A DNA stretch of 64,000 nucleotides from G965216905 sp965216905. GTDB taxonomy: Bacteria; Actinomycetota; Acidimicrobiia; Spongiisociales; ZC4RG35. The notes beneath the pieces are model-generated. The model made no database searches and had not been told where the DNA came from. It saw only the letters and a program-made list of their open reading frames with translations. The DNA lies in assembly GCA_965216905.1 (NCBI GenBank), contig OZ244213.1, positions 1,984,001-2,048,000 of the forward strand, given 5' to 3'. Position numbers and translations under genes: made by a program. The stretch's first letter is position 1, and every line of letters starts with the position of its first letter. Below are positions 1 through 8,464 of the stretch, one piece after another.

Positions 1-2
1 TG

Positions 3-305
3 AATGGCCGGCCGCTGGAGCGCTACTTTCCGAGCATGGCCGTCCGCATGCGCGTGCTCGAGCCATTGCAGATCACCCAAACCCAAGGCCGCTTCGATGT
101 CGAGGCGAAGCTGGAGGGGGGCGGCTCGACGGGCCAATCCGATGCGCTCCGATTGGGGATCGCTCGGGCACTCGTCAACGTCGAGCCGGACCTTCGTTCG
201 ACGCTCAAGCAGGCGGGCATGCTGACTCGTGATGCCCGGGTGGTGGAACGCAAGAAGTACGGGCTCCGCAAGGCCCGTCGGGCACCGCAGTTCACCAAGC
301 GCTGA
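3..305 (+). CDS. rpsI: 30S ribosomal protein S9, C-terminal part
   Basis: This is the last 100 codons of ribosomal protein S9, cut by the window edge; the reading frame is open from base 3. S9 sits in the head of the small ribosomal subunit and its C-terminal tail reaches the P-site tRNA. The visible part has the family signature NGRPLERYFPSM, the block GQSDALRLGIARAL and the basic tail KYGLRKARRAPQFTKR, which is essentially complete. rplM is expected just upstream, outside the window. glmM starts 8 bp downstream, a common actinobacterial order. Confidence 0.97.
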   Translation, partial: NGRPLERYFPSMAVRMRVLEPLQITQTQGRFDVEAKLEGGGSTGQSDALRLGIARALVNVEPDLRSTLKQAGMLTRDARVVERKKYGLRKARRAPQFTKR

Positions 306-312
306 TCGCCCC

Positions 313-1707
313 ATGGCGGAGCCGGGTTCCAGCCTCGTCGGGACCGCCAGTCTCTTCGGGACCGCCAGTCTCTTCGGGACCGCCAGTCTCTTCGGGACCG
401 ACGGTGTCCGGGGTGTGGCCAACACCGAACTGACGCCCGAGCTGGCGTTGGCGCTCGGTCGGGCCGCCGGTCTGTGGCTGCGTGCCGATGGTCCGGTCGT
501 CGTCGGTCGGGATACCAGGCGGTCGGGTGAGATGCTCTCCTCGGCACTTCAAGCCGGCTTTCACTCCGCGGGGATCGACACCGTCGATGTCGGCGTCATG
601 CCCAGTGGCGCGATCAGCCACTTGACCGCCGACTCCGGAGCGGTGATGGGCGCCGTCGTGAGTGCGTCGCACAATCCCGCTCCGGACAACGGGATAAAGC
701 TGCTCGGGCCGGGCGGTGTGAAGCTCACCGATCGGGAAGAGCAGGCGATCGGGGCCGACGTCGGCCGCGAGCCCCGGCGAATCCCGTTCGGTGCGGGAGT
801 GGGCACTCGTTTCGTGGACTCGACGGGGGAGGCGCGATACGTGAAGCATCTCGCCGAGGCCGCCGACTACACGTTCAACGGCATCTCGGTGATGCTCGAC
901 TGTGCCAACGGCGCCGCGTACCGGACCGCTCCGGCGCTCTTCGAGCGGCTCGGTGCCGATGTGGGCCTCATGGCGGCCGAACCGACCGGGATGAACATCA
1001 ACGAGGGTTGTGGCGCCACGCATCCCGAACACCTGGCCAGCCTGGCCGACGGCAGGATCGGATTGGCGTTCGACGGTGATGCCGATCGGCTGATCGCGGT
1101 CGACGAATCCGGCGCCGTCGTCAACGGCGACCGGATCATGGCGATCGTGGCTCGAGCGTGGCACCGGCGTGGGACGCTCAGGAACGACGTGGTGGTGACG
1201 ACCGTCATGGCGAACCTCGGCTTCCGCCGGGCGATGCAGGATCAAGGTATCGAGGTGCTGGTGACCCAGGTCGGGGATCGGTACGTCCTCGAGGAGATGC
1301 GGCGGGCCAAGGCCGTCCTCGGCGGCGAACAGTCCGGACACGTCATCTTCGCCGACCGCGGCCGGACCGGTGACGGGCTGCTGACGGGGGTGCGGCTCCT
1401 CGAGATCGTGGCCGGCACGGGCAAGACGCTGGCGGAGTTGGCGGCCGAGTCGATGCGTGAGTATCCCCAGGTGCTGGTCAACGTGCCGGTGGCCGACCGC
1501 GCCGGATTCGGGGACTCGGAATCGATTGCCGAGGCGGTCAAGCGAGCGGAACACGACCTCGGTGCGGATGGTCGCGTGCTGGTCCGACCGTCCGGCACCG
1601 AGCCACTCATTCGGGTGATGGTCGAATCGGTGGTGGAGGATGATGCCCGACGCTACGCTGACCTGATCGCAGCCGAGGTCTCGGCCGCACTCGGATCCTC
1701 CGCCTGA
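313..1707 (+). CDS. glmM: Phosphoglucosamine mutase
   Basis: GlmM converts glucosamine-6-phosphate to glucosamine-1-phosphate for UDP-GlcNAc and peptidoglycan synthesis. The 464-aa product has the phosphoserine loop (SASHNP), the metal-binding loop (FDGDADR), the sugar-binding GGEQSGH and the phosphate-binding RPSGTEPLIRVM. ATG 313 is chosen because it is the first start after rpsI in this frame and precedes the family N-terminus; no strong Shine–Dalgarno is visible. The N-terminus is odd: the element GTASLF occurs three times before the normal FGTDGVRG, encoded by three perfect 18-bp repeats. glmS, the preceding step of the pathway, lies about 360 bp downstream. Confidence 0.96.
   Translation: MAEPGSSLVGTASLFGTASLFGTASLFGTDGVRGVANTELTPELALALGRAAGLWLRADGPVVVGRDTRRSGEMLSSALQAGFHSAGIDTVDVGVMPSGAISHLTADSGAVMGAVVSASHNPAPDNGIKLLGPGGVKLTDREEQAIGADVGREPRRIPFGAGVGTRFVDSTGEARYVKHLAEAADYTFNGISVMLDCANGAAYRTAPALFERLGADVGLMAAEPTGMNINEGCGATHPEHLASLADGRIGLAFDGDADRLIAVDESGAVVNGDRIMAIVARAWHRRGTLRNDVVVTTVMANLGFRRAMQDQGIEVLVTQVGDRYVLEEMRRAKAVLGGEQSGHVIFADRGRTGDGLLTGVRLLEIVAGTGKTLAELAAESMREYPQVLVNVPVADRAGFGDSESIAEAVKRAEHDLGADGRVLVRPSGTEPLIRVMVESVVEDDARRYADLIAAEVSAALGSSA
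340..393 (+). repeat. Three perfect 18-bp tandem repeats inside glmM
   Basis: The unit GGGACCGCCAGTCTCTTC is present three times without mismatch at 340–357, 358–375 and 376–393, and the next bases (GGGACCGACGG) start a partial fourth unit. Each unit adds six residues (GTASLF), so copy-number change keeps the frame. The repeat copies the start of the conserved GlmM N-terminus. Confidence 0.97.
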
Positions 1708-1821
1708 GTCCAGGCAGGGCGGGACCCGATCCGAGACCGGAGAGGAGTCTCACCGAATCCGATCGAGGCGAACCGGCCGTACCCGCGCCGGTCCACCTAT
1801 CTCACACCCATCCGGAACCCC

Positions 1822-1968
1822 TGAATAGCGCCAGACCTGACGGGCCCGCGCGGACCCGGCAGGTGACGAGGAGGGAGGTGATCGAATCCTTCGGCGGATG
1901 CCTCCCCGGCTTCACAGTCGTCACGGTGATGAGGAAAGACCGGGAGTGATCCCGGTGACAGAGGCACA
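1822..1968 (+). ncRNA. glmS ribozyme: glmS self-cleaving ribozyme/riboswitch
   Basis: The 5' UTR of glmS contains the conserved core of the glucosamine-6-phosphate-dependent ribozyme. The cleavage motif is A1827|G1828 in ATAGCGCCAG. P1 is formed by ACCTG (from 1835) and CAGGT near 1880. The core GACGAGGAGGGAGG is followed by ATCGAA, TTCGGCGGATGCC and CCTCCC, which closes P2. A P4-type arm CCGGGAGTGATCCCGG lies at about 1940–1955. In characterised members glucosamine-6-phosphate triggers 5' self-cleavage and mRNA decay, giving feedback control of GlmS. The RNA lies about 100 nt upstream of the glmS start, as expected. Family assignment is by motif and pairing inspection. Confidence 0.93.
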
Positions 1969-2068
1969 CCGACGTGGACCCACTCGATGACGGGTGCGGT
2001 CACGCCTGGTTCCGGTCATCCATGACAGCAGGCGCCATCGCGTCTCGATTCGCAGGAGTGACACTCTC

Positions 2069-3898
2069 ATGTGTGGCATCGTTGGTTATGTCGGTCCGCG
2101 ACCGGCACTCGACATCCTCGTCCCCGGCCTCGAGCATCTGGAGTACCGCGGCTACGACTCGGCCGGAGTCGCCCTCAACCGCGGGGACCGTATCGACACG
2201 GTCAAACGAGCCGGACGAATCGCCGACCTCGAGGATCAGCTGGTCGGCGTCGATCGGAGCCCCACCCAGGGCATCGGGCATACCCGGTGGGCCACGCACG
2301 GTGCACCGAACACCGGGAATGCACATCCACATCTGGATTGTTCGGCCGAGGTCTCGGTCGTGCACAACGGCATCATCGAGAACTGGGTGGAGCTCAAGCA
2401 ACGGCTGGTGGAAGGTGGACACGTGTTCACCAGTGACACGGACACCGAGGTGGTTGCCCACCTCATCGAGGAGCGGGGCGATGTCCCGCTCGCCGAGGCG
2501 GTCCGCCAGGTCATGAAGGAAGCCGAGGGCGCGCTCGCCCTCGCAGTCATGCGGTCAACCGACCCGGACCTGGTGGTGGGGGCACGACGCGGCAGCCCCC
2601 TGGTGGTTGGTCTGGGCGATGGCGAGAACTTCCTCGCCTCGGACATCCCGGCCTTCCTCGAGCACACCCGGCGAATGGCGGTGATCGAGGACGATCGAGT
2701 CGTCGAAGTGACGCCGACCGAGGTATTGGTCACCGACCTGGACGGCACGGCGATCGAGTGGAAGGAGCGCATGATCGAGTGGGATCTCGACGCCGCGGAG
2801 CGAGGTGGCTACGAGACGTTCATGCGAAAGGAGATCGAGGAGCAGCCGCGGGCGATCGCCGACACCTTGCGGGGTCGGGTCGCCGACGATGGATCGATCA
2901 CCCTGCACGAGTTGGAGATTCCCGAGCAGATCCTCCGCATGATCGACAAGGTGTTCGTCATCGCGTGCGGGACCTCGTATCACGCCGCGATGATGGCCAA
3001 GTACGCCATCGAACGATGGACTCGGGTGCCCGTCGAGATCGACATCGCGTCCGAGTTCCGGTATCGCGATCCGGTGCTCGACGGACGCAGTCTCGTCATC
3101 GGGATCAGCCAGTCCGGCGAGACCCTCGACACATTGGCGGCGATCAGATATGCCAGGGCGCAAGGCTCCACGGTCATCGGCGTGACGAATGTGGTCGATT
3201 CGGCCCTCGCCCGAGAGGCCGACGCGGTGCTCTACACGCGGGCCGGCCCCGAGATCGGCGTGGCAGCCACGAAGACCTTCACGACCCAGTTGGTGGCGAT
3301 GCAGGTGTTGGGGTTGTATCTCGCCCAAGTGAGAGGCGCCATGGATCCGGGCTCCATCGGCATGCTGATCGCCGAGCTCCGCCTCCTCCCCGAGCGGGTC
3401 GCCGCGGCGCTGAACCTCGCCCCGTCGGTGGCCGAAATGTCTGCTGCGTGGAGAGAGGTTCGGGACTTCTTCTTCCTCGGCCGCTCCGGAGACTTTCCGG
3501 TGGCCATGGAGGGAGCGCTCAAGCTGAAGGAGATCGCATACGTGCGGGCGGAGGGCTATGCCGCCGGTGAGATGAAGCACGGGCCGATCGCCCTGATCGA
3601 GCCGGGTGTCGTCGTGATCGGGGTGGCCACCGACTCCCACGTCCGGTCGAAGACGCTCTCGAACATGCAGGAGATGAAGGCTCGGGGCGCCACCATCGTG
3701 TTGGTCGCCGAAGAAGGGCACTCGACGGAAGCCACGGAGGTGGCCGATCACGTGATCGTGGTCCCGTCCAGCCCCGACCTTCTGTGCACCGTGACGGCCG
3801 TGGTCCCGTTGCAGCTCCTGTCATACCGGATCGCCATGGCCAAGGGCCTCGATGTGGACAAGCCCCGCAACCTGGCGAAGACCGTCACCGTCGAGTGA
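2069..3898 (+). CDS. glmS: Glutamine–fructose-6-phosphate aminotransferase
   Basis: GlmS makes glucosamine-6-phosphate from fructose-6-phosphate and glutamine, the first committed step to UDP-GlcNAc. The 609-aa protein begins MCGIVGYVG, so Cys2 becomes the N-terminal nucleophile of the glutaminase domain after Met removal. Two SIS domains follow, with the sugar-phosphate loops ACGTSYHA and ISQSGETLDT, and the C-terminus ends DKPRNLAKTVTVE as in the family. ATG 2069 is fixed by the required Cys2 and by AGGAG about 12 nt upstream; the upstream in-frame extension is part of the 5' UTR. The upstream glmS ribozyme should give product feedback. Confidence 0.98.
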   Translation: MCGIVGYVGPRPALDILVPGLEHLEYRGYDSAGVALNRGDRIDTVKRAGRIADLEDQLVGVDRSPTQGIGHTRWATHGAPNTGNAHPHLDCSAEVSVVHNGIIENWVELKQRLVEGGHVFTSDTDTEVVAHLIEERGDVPLAEAVRQVMKEAEGALALAVMRSTDPDLVVGARRGSPLVVGLGDGENFLASDIPAFLEHTRRMAVIEDDRVVEVTPTEVLVTDLDGTAIEWKERMIEWDLDAAERGGYETFMRKEIEEQPRAIADTLRGRVADDGSITLHELEIPEQILRMIDKVFVIACGTSYHAAMMAKYAIERWTRVPVEIDIASEFRYRDPVLDGRSLVIGISQSGETLDTLAAIRYARAQGSTVIGVTNVVDSALAREADAVLYTRAGPEIGVAATKTFTTQLVAMQVLGLYLAQVRGAMDPGSIGMLIAELRLLPERVAAALNLAPSVAEMSAAWREVRDFFFLGRSGDFPVAMEGALKLKEIAYVRAEGYAAGEMKHGPIALIEPGVVVIGVATDSHVRSKTLSNMQEMKARGATIVLVAEEGHSTEATEVADHVIVVPSSPDLLCTVTAVVPLQLLSYRIAMAKGLDVDKPRNLAKTVTVE

Positions 3899-3903
3899 GC
3901 GGG

Positions 3904-4446
3904 TCAGCTCGGAAGTTGGACGTCCGGCGGCTCCGGCCGCCACTCCGATCTGAGCACTGCGTAGATCGCCTCGTCGACCGGTCGGCCGTCGACCACGAAA
4001 TGATGGCGCAGCGTTCCCTCGTGGACGAACCCGAGCGACTCGGCCAGGCGCCGGGAGGGCAGATTGTCGACCGCCACCAGCGCCATGAGGCGGCGGAGCT
4101 CGCTGTGACCGAACACGTGGTCGACGAGGAGGCGAACGGCCGCCCTCCCCAGCCCGCGGCCCTGGTGGCGCTCACCGATGTGATACGCCACCTCGCCGTA
4201 CCCCATCGACCACGAGACGTTCACGAGCGCCACGGTCCCGACCTTGGCACCGTCGACCATCACGATCCACCGGTACTCGCGGACCGATGGGTCGGTGAGG
4301 TCGGCGCTCACGCCGTCCAGCCGTCGGGCAAGCTCGTCCAGACCGAGCGACAGCACCGGATTGTGGGCGAGGCTCGACTGCTCGTTCCGCCACCGGAGCC
4401 AGGCGGGAGCGTCGAGCCTGGTGGCGGGGACCAGTTCGAGGTGCAT
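3904..4446 (-). CDS. GNAT acetyltransferase, RimJ/RimL type
   Basis: This is a 180-aa GCN5-related N-acetyltransferase. It has the acetyl-CoA loop (HIGERHQGRGLGRAAV) and the typical RimJ/RimL end, NLPSRRLAESLGFVHEGTLR. Such enzymes acetylate protein N-termini or small amines; the substrate cannot be read from the sequence. The start at 4446 (MHLELVPATR) is chosen because the longer open frame upstream covers the gnd promoter and start. It converges with glmS (5 bp between stops) and diverges from gnd. Confidence 0.85.
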   Translation of the reverse strand: MHLELVPATRLDAPAWLRWRNEQSSLAHNPVLSLGLDELARRLDGVSADLTDPSVREYRWIVMVDGAKVGTVALVNVSWSMGYGEVAYHIGERHQGRGLGRAAVRLLVDHVFGHSELRRLMALVAVDNLPSRRLAESLGFVHEGTLRHHFVVDGRPVDEAIYAVLRSEWRPEPPDVQLPS

Positions 4447-4552
4447 GCTCCTCGGGATTGTCGCACCCCGCAGGACGGCCTGCCGGGCGGGCGACACCGA
4501 ACGGTGGAGTGCGGAGAGCACTACCGTCGATCGGTCGGACGAGAGGAGACCC

Positions 4553-5461
4553 GTGGAGATCGCCATCATCGGATTGGGGAAGATGGGCGCCAACATGGCC
4601 CAGCGGCTGGTCGAGGGCGGTCACGGGGTCTTCGGCTTCGATCTCTCGCCGGTGGCGGTGGAAGCGGTCACCGCCCACGGCGTGCGGGGCGTCTCGTCGC
4701 TCGACGAGTTGGTGTCGGTGCTCTCCCCGCCGCGATCGATGTGGATCATGGTTCCGGCGGGGTCCCCGGTGGATGCCACCATCGACGCGCTGTTGCCGAG
4801 CCTCGACGCCGGTGACGTGCTCGTCGACGGCGGCAATTCGAATTACAAGGACACCCAACGCCGGTCCCGGGCGTGCGCGAGCGCGGGGGTCGAGCTGGTC
4901 GATGCCGGGACCAGCGGGGGAGTGTGGGGTCGCACGGCGGGGTACTCGCTGATGGTGGGCGGGTCTGCCGCCGCGGTCGAGCGAATCCGCCCCGCCCTGG
5001 AGACCTTGGCGCCAGGCCCGGATCGGGGCTGGTCGAGGGTGGGGCCGTCGGGAGCGGGTCACTTCGTGAAGATGGTCCACAACGGGATCGAGTACGGCGT
5101 CATGGCGGCATACTCGGAGGGGTTCGCGATCATGCAGGCCAAGGACGAGTTCGATCTCGACCTGCACGAGGTCGCCGAGGTCTGGCGCCAAGGCAGCGTG
5201 ATTCGCTCCTGGCTGTTGGACCTCGCGTCGAACGCGTTGTCGGAGAACCCGGAACTGGAGGGGATCGCCCCCTATGTACCCGACTCGGGGGAGGGGCGCT
5301 GGACGGTGTTCGAGGCCATCGATCTCAACGTGCCGGCGCCGGTGATCGCCCTCTCTCTGCTGCAACGCATCGATTCTCGCGACGAGATCGGTTTCGGAGA
5401 TCGACTGCTGGCTGCCCTGCGCAACCAGTTCGGAGGGCACTCGATCAAGGCCGAACGATGA
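4553..5461 (+). CDS. gnd: 6-phosphogluconate dehydrogenase (short form)
   Basis: The enzyme decarboxylates 6-phosphogluconate to ribulose-5-phosphate in the pentose phosphate pathway, producing NAD(P)H. The 302-aa length and the dinucleotide motif GLGKMGANMAQRL mark the short (YqeC-like) bacterial form, not the 470-aa form. DAGTSGGVWG is the substrate-binding signature, and the GHFVKMVHNGIEYG segment carries the catalytic Lys. GTG 4553 follows GAGAGGAG with good spacing. The stop overlaps the acpS start (ATGA), so the two are probably co-translated. Confidence 0.93.
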   Translation: MEIAIIGLGKMGANMAQRLVEGGHGVFGFDLSPVAVEAVTAHGVRGVSSLDELVSVLSPPRSMWIMVPAGSPVDATIDALLPSLDAGDVLVDGGNSNYKDTQRRSRACASAGVELVDAGTSGGVWGRTAGYSLMVGGSAAAVERIRPALETLAPGPDRGWSRVGPSGAGHFVKMVHNGIEYGVMAAYSEGFAIMQAKDEFDLDLHEVAEVWRQGSVIRSWLLDLASNALSENPELEGIAPYVPDSGEGRWTVFEAIDLNVPAPVIALSLLQRIDSRDEIGFGDRLLAALRNQFGGHSIKAER

Positions 5462-5829
5462 CGATCGTGGGAATGGGCGTCGATCTGGCCGACATCGACC
5501 GAGTCGAGGCCGTCTTCGAGAAGTACCCGAGGTTCGTCGATCGTTGCTTCACCGAGCACGAACGCGAGTACGCCCTTCGCTTCGCCAAGCCGGCTCGACG
5601 GTTGGCGGCCCGATTTGCCGGCAAGGAAGCGGTGATGAAATCGCTCGGGACCGGCTGGCGCCGGTTGCGATGGACCGAGATCGAGATCACGGGGGGAGGG
5701 AAGCCCACGGTGCGGCTGAACGGCCGGGCGGCGCTCCGGGCAGAATCGCTGGGTGTCTCCGAGATCCACGTGACGATCACGCACACCGACGCCCAAGCCC
5801 TGGTGTTCGCCATCGCCGTCGGCGGCTGA
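5458..5829 (+). CDS. acpS: Holo-[acyl-carrier-protein] synthase
   Basis: AcpS transfers 4'-phosphopantetheine from CoA to a Ser of acyl carrier protein, activating fatty-acid synthesis. The 123-aa protein has the metal-binding start GMGVDLADIDRVE, the FAGKEAVMKSLGTG block with the catalytic Glu/Lys, and the C-terminal THTDAQALVFA segment. Length matches the family. It overlaps the gnd stop by 4 bp. Confidence 0.95.
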   Translation: MTIVGMGVDLADIDRVEAVFEKYPRFVDRCFTEHEREYALRFAKPARRLAARFAGKEAVMKSLGTGWRRLRWTEIEITGGGKPTVRLNGRAALRAESLGVSEIHVTITHTDAQALVFAIAVGG

Positions 5830-5876
5830 CCACCTCGATCGCCGAGGACCGATCGGGACCTTGGCCGAGAGAGCCA

Positions 5877-5907
5877 CTCGCCGAACCGATCGGATCGGTC
5901 CGGCGAG
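5877..5907 (+). terminator. Hairpin after acpS, probable terminator
   Basis: CTCGCCG and ACCGAT on the left arm pair with ATCGGT and CGGCGAG on the right arm around a CGG loop, with one mismatch. No T-run follows. It lies in the 218-bp gap between acpS and nnr, the only sizeable gap in this run of genes, so it may end the gnd–acpS transcript. Nothing else was seen in this gap. Confidence 0.45.
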
Positions 5908-6047
5908 CAACGGTTCCCCTCACGGGAGCACCCGAACGTCGGAACGCAGCAAGCTGCGTGGGTGTGGCATCGAAGCGTCGCTCGGGCACCTTCCCATCCC
6001 TGGTCGGCACCCGTCGAGGACGATCAAGTGAACGGCCTACGATCGTG

Positions 6048-7394
6048 ATGATGCAACCGGTCCTGAGGCCAGAGACGAAGGCCGAATTGGATGCCGCCCA
6101 CTGGGAACCGGTCGAGGTGCTCATGGAACGCGCCGGACATGCGGTGGCGCTCGAGGCCGTTCGCATGGGTCTGGGCTACGGCTCCCGAGCGGTGGTCGTG
6201 GCGGGCCCCGGGAACAACGGCGGCGACGGGTATGTCGCCGCGCGCCACCTGCAACGGCGTGGTGTCGCCGTCCGCGTCGTGGCCATCACGCCGCCCAGGA
6301 CGAACGCCGCGATCGACGCAGCCGCCGCAGCTCGTCGGGCGGGGGTTCGCATCGAGTCTGCGCCATCGCGCACCCCGGCGGTCGATCTCGTCATCGACGC
6401 CGGGTTCGGCGGTGCCTATCGACGCCCGCTCGGCTGGCCACCGCCCCGGTGGAGTGACCCCACCGCGGCGGTCCTGGCGGTCGACGTCCCGTCGGGGCTG
6501 GACCCGGATGACGGAAGCGTTCCCGACGAGGTGTTGCCGGCGGCGCGCACCGTCACGTTTCACGCCCTCGTCCCCGGTCACCTGCTCGGCATGGGGCCGG
6601 ATGTCTGCGGTGAGGTGGTCGTGGCGGACATCGGATTGCGGGGAGGCGAGGATCGGGCCGAGGCCTTCGTGGTGACGACCGATGACCTCGTGTTGCCGCG
6701 CCGCCCTCGCAGGGCGCACAAGTGGTCGTCCGGGTCGGTGTTGGTGGTCGGGGGCGACGAGGGGATGGTGGGCGCGGCGGTGATGGCGGGTCGAAGTGCG
6801 CTCCGATTCGGCGCAGGTGCAGTCGGAGTTGCCACGACCCGTCCGGAGCTCTGCCAGCAGCTGGCGCCGGAGCTCCTGGCGCATGACATCGACCGGCTTC
6901 CCGATCGTTACGACGTGATGGTCCTCGGCCCCGGACTGGCGCGTCCCCGCCCCGACTTCCTGGGTCACGAAGGTCCGATGGTGCTCGACGCGGGAGCGTT
7001 GCACGTCGGGTTGGAGCTCGCCGGGCGGCTCGGCCCAACGGTCCTGACCCCACACCGGGGCGAGTTGGACCGGATGCAAGCCGGTCCGGTCCAACTCGCC
7101 GCAGCGCCGGACGTGATCGTCCTCGAGAAGGGAAACCCGACCGTCGTCCATGACGGGGAGACCCCGCCGCGAATCGTCGCCTCCGGCGGACCAGAGCTCG
7201 CCACCATTGGAACCGGCGACGTTCTGGCGGGAATGGTCGCGGCGTTGGTTGCGCGGGGTGTGGCGCCGGCCGCCGCCGCCACCACCGCGGCCTTCATCCA
7301 CGGAATGGCGGGCCGAAGTCTGTCCGGCCGGACGGCGGTGACAGCCGATCAACTGGTCGACGAGATCGGCCGCTTCGCTTGGGGGGTGCCGTGA
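6048..7394 (+). CDS. nnr: Bifunctional NAD(P)HX epimerase / ADP-dependent dehydratase
   Basis: Nnr repairs hydrated NAD(P)H: the N-terminal YjeF-type domain epimerises NAD(P)HX and the C-terminal ribokinase-like domain dehydrates the S form using ADP. The 448-aa product shows the N-domain motif GPGNNGGDGYVAARHL and VDVPSGLDPDDG, and the C-domain motifs VVGGDEGMVGA, LTPHRGEL and GTGDVLAGM. It is somewhat shorter than typical (around 500 aa), mainly before GPGNNGG. The start lies at GTG 6045, ATG 6048 or ATG 6051; none has a clear Shine–Dalgarno. The stop overlaps the alr start. Confidence 0.93.
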   Translation: MMQPVLRPETKAELDAAHWEPVEVLMERAGHAVALEAVRMGLGYGSRAVVVAGPGNNGGDGYVAARHLQRRGVAVRVVAITPPRTNAAIDAAAAARRAGVRIESAPSRTPAVDLVIDAGFGGAYRRPLGWPPPRWSDPTAAVLAVDVPSGLDPDDGSVPDEVLPAARTVTFHALVPGHLLGMGPDVCGEVVVADIGLRGGEDRAEAFVVTTDDLVLPRRPRRAHKWSSGSVLVVGGDEGMVGAAVMAGRSALRFGAGAVGVATTRPELCQQLAPELLAHDIDRLPDRYDVMVLGPGLARPRPDFLGHEGPMVLDAGALHVGLELAGRLGPTVLTPHRGELDRMQAGPVQLAAAPDVIVLEKGNPTVVHDGETPPRIVASGGPELATIGTGDVLAGMVAALVARGVAPAAAATTAAFIHGMAGRSLSGRTAVTADQLVDEIGRFAWGVP

Positions 7395-8464
7395 GGCCGT
7401 CGTGGGTCGAGATCGATCTCGGAGCGGTCGAGCACAACGTTCGCGCTCTCGGCGGCGTGGTCGCTCCCTCGAAGCTGTGGGCCGTGGTGAAGGCCGACGC
7501 CTACGGCCACGGTGATGCTCCGATCGCCTCGGCGGCGCTCGATGCGGGCGCAACCGGGCTGGCCGTGGCGCTCGTCGAAGAGGCCGTCCGGCTCCGCGAG
7601 GCGGGAGTCGATGCGCCGATCCTCCTGCTGTCGGAGCCGGCGCTCGAGGACGTTGGAGCATTGGCCGAGTGGGAGATCAGTTCCGCCGCCTATCGCCCCG
7701 AATTCATTGCGTCCCTGCCGGCCGGTGCTCCACCCGTCCATGTCAAGGTCGACACGGGCATGCACCGGGTGGGTACCGATGCGGCCGAGGCCATTGCCAT
7801 GGCCCGCCGTCTCGGGCCGCGACTCGGGGGGCTGTGGACCCATCTCGCCGTGGCCGAGGAGGACCCGGAGTTCACTCGGACACAGATCGATCGATTCGAC
7901 CGGACCGCCGCGCAGCTGGTCTCTTCCGGGATCACACCGCCGGTGTTGCACGTCGCGAACACGGCCGGTGCCCTCGCCTATCCAGGCTCGCGAAAGGACG
8001 TGTGTCGGGTGGGGCTGGGTGTATACGGGCTGTACCCGGCCCCAGATCTGAGACCCCGAGTCGACCTGTATCCCGTGATGCGAGTGGTGTCGCACGTTTC
8101 CCACGTCCGGCGGCATCCGGCCGGGAGCCGCCCCTCGTACGGCCGCCGGCGTGCCCTCGCCGCGGATGCCAACGTCGCATCGATCCCGATCGGGTACGCC
8201 GACGGCGTGCCGCGCGCCTGGTCCGACGAGGGGTGCGTGTTGATCCGAGGGAAGCGCTTTCCGCTGGCGGGGACCGTCACGATGGACCAGTTGGTGGTCG
8301 ACGTCGGGAACGAGCCGATCGAGGTCGGCGACCCGGTCGTGCTGATCGGCCGCCAGGGCTCACAAGAGATCACCGCCGACGAATGGGCAGCGGCGTCCAA
8401 CACCATCTCGTACGAGATCGTGTGTGGCATCGGCCCTCGACTTCCCCGCCGGTACCGCTCATGA
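7391..8464 (+). CDS. alr: Alanine racemase
   Basis: Alr interconverts L- and D-alanine with PLP, supplying D-Ala for peptidoglycan. The 357-aa protein has the PLP-lysine motif VVKADAYGHG (Lys34), HVKVDTGMHRVG, and the IPIGYADGVPR segment near the second catalytic Tyr. GTG 7391 overlaps the nnr stop (GTGA); a TTG four codons upstream is a weaker alternative. The nnr–alr pairing is common in bacteria. The 3' end overlaps the next start (ATGA). Confidence 0.96.
   Translation: MRPSWVEIDLGAVEHNVRALGGVVAPSKLWAVVKADAYGHGDAPIASAALDAGATGLAVALVEEAVRLREAGVDAPILLLSEPALEDVGALAEWEISSAAYRPEFIASLPAGAPPVHVKVDTGMHRVGTDAAEAIAMARRLGPRLGGLWTHLAVAEEDPEFTRTQIDRFDRTAAQLVSSGITPPVLHVANTAGALAYPGSRKDVCRVGLGVYGLYPAPDLRPRVDLYPVMRVVSHVSHVRRHPAGSRPSYGRRRALAADANVASIPIGYADGVPRAWSDEGCVLIRGKRFPLAGTVTMDQLVVDVGNEPIEVGDPVVLIGRQGSQEITADEWAAASNTISYEIVCGIGPRLPRRYRS

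Noticed and set aside
292..1554. 420-aa antisense frame over glmM, and many similar long antisense frames elsewhere
   Set aside because: GC-rich coding DNA routinely leaves antisense frames open; these lack ribosome-binding sites and family motifs and oppose well-identified genes.
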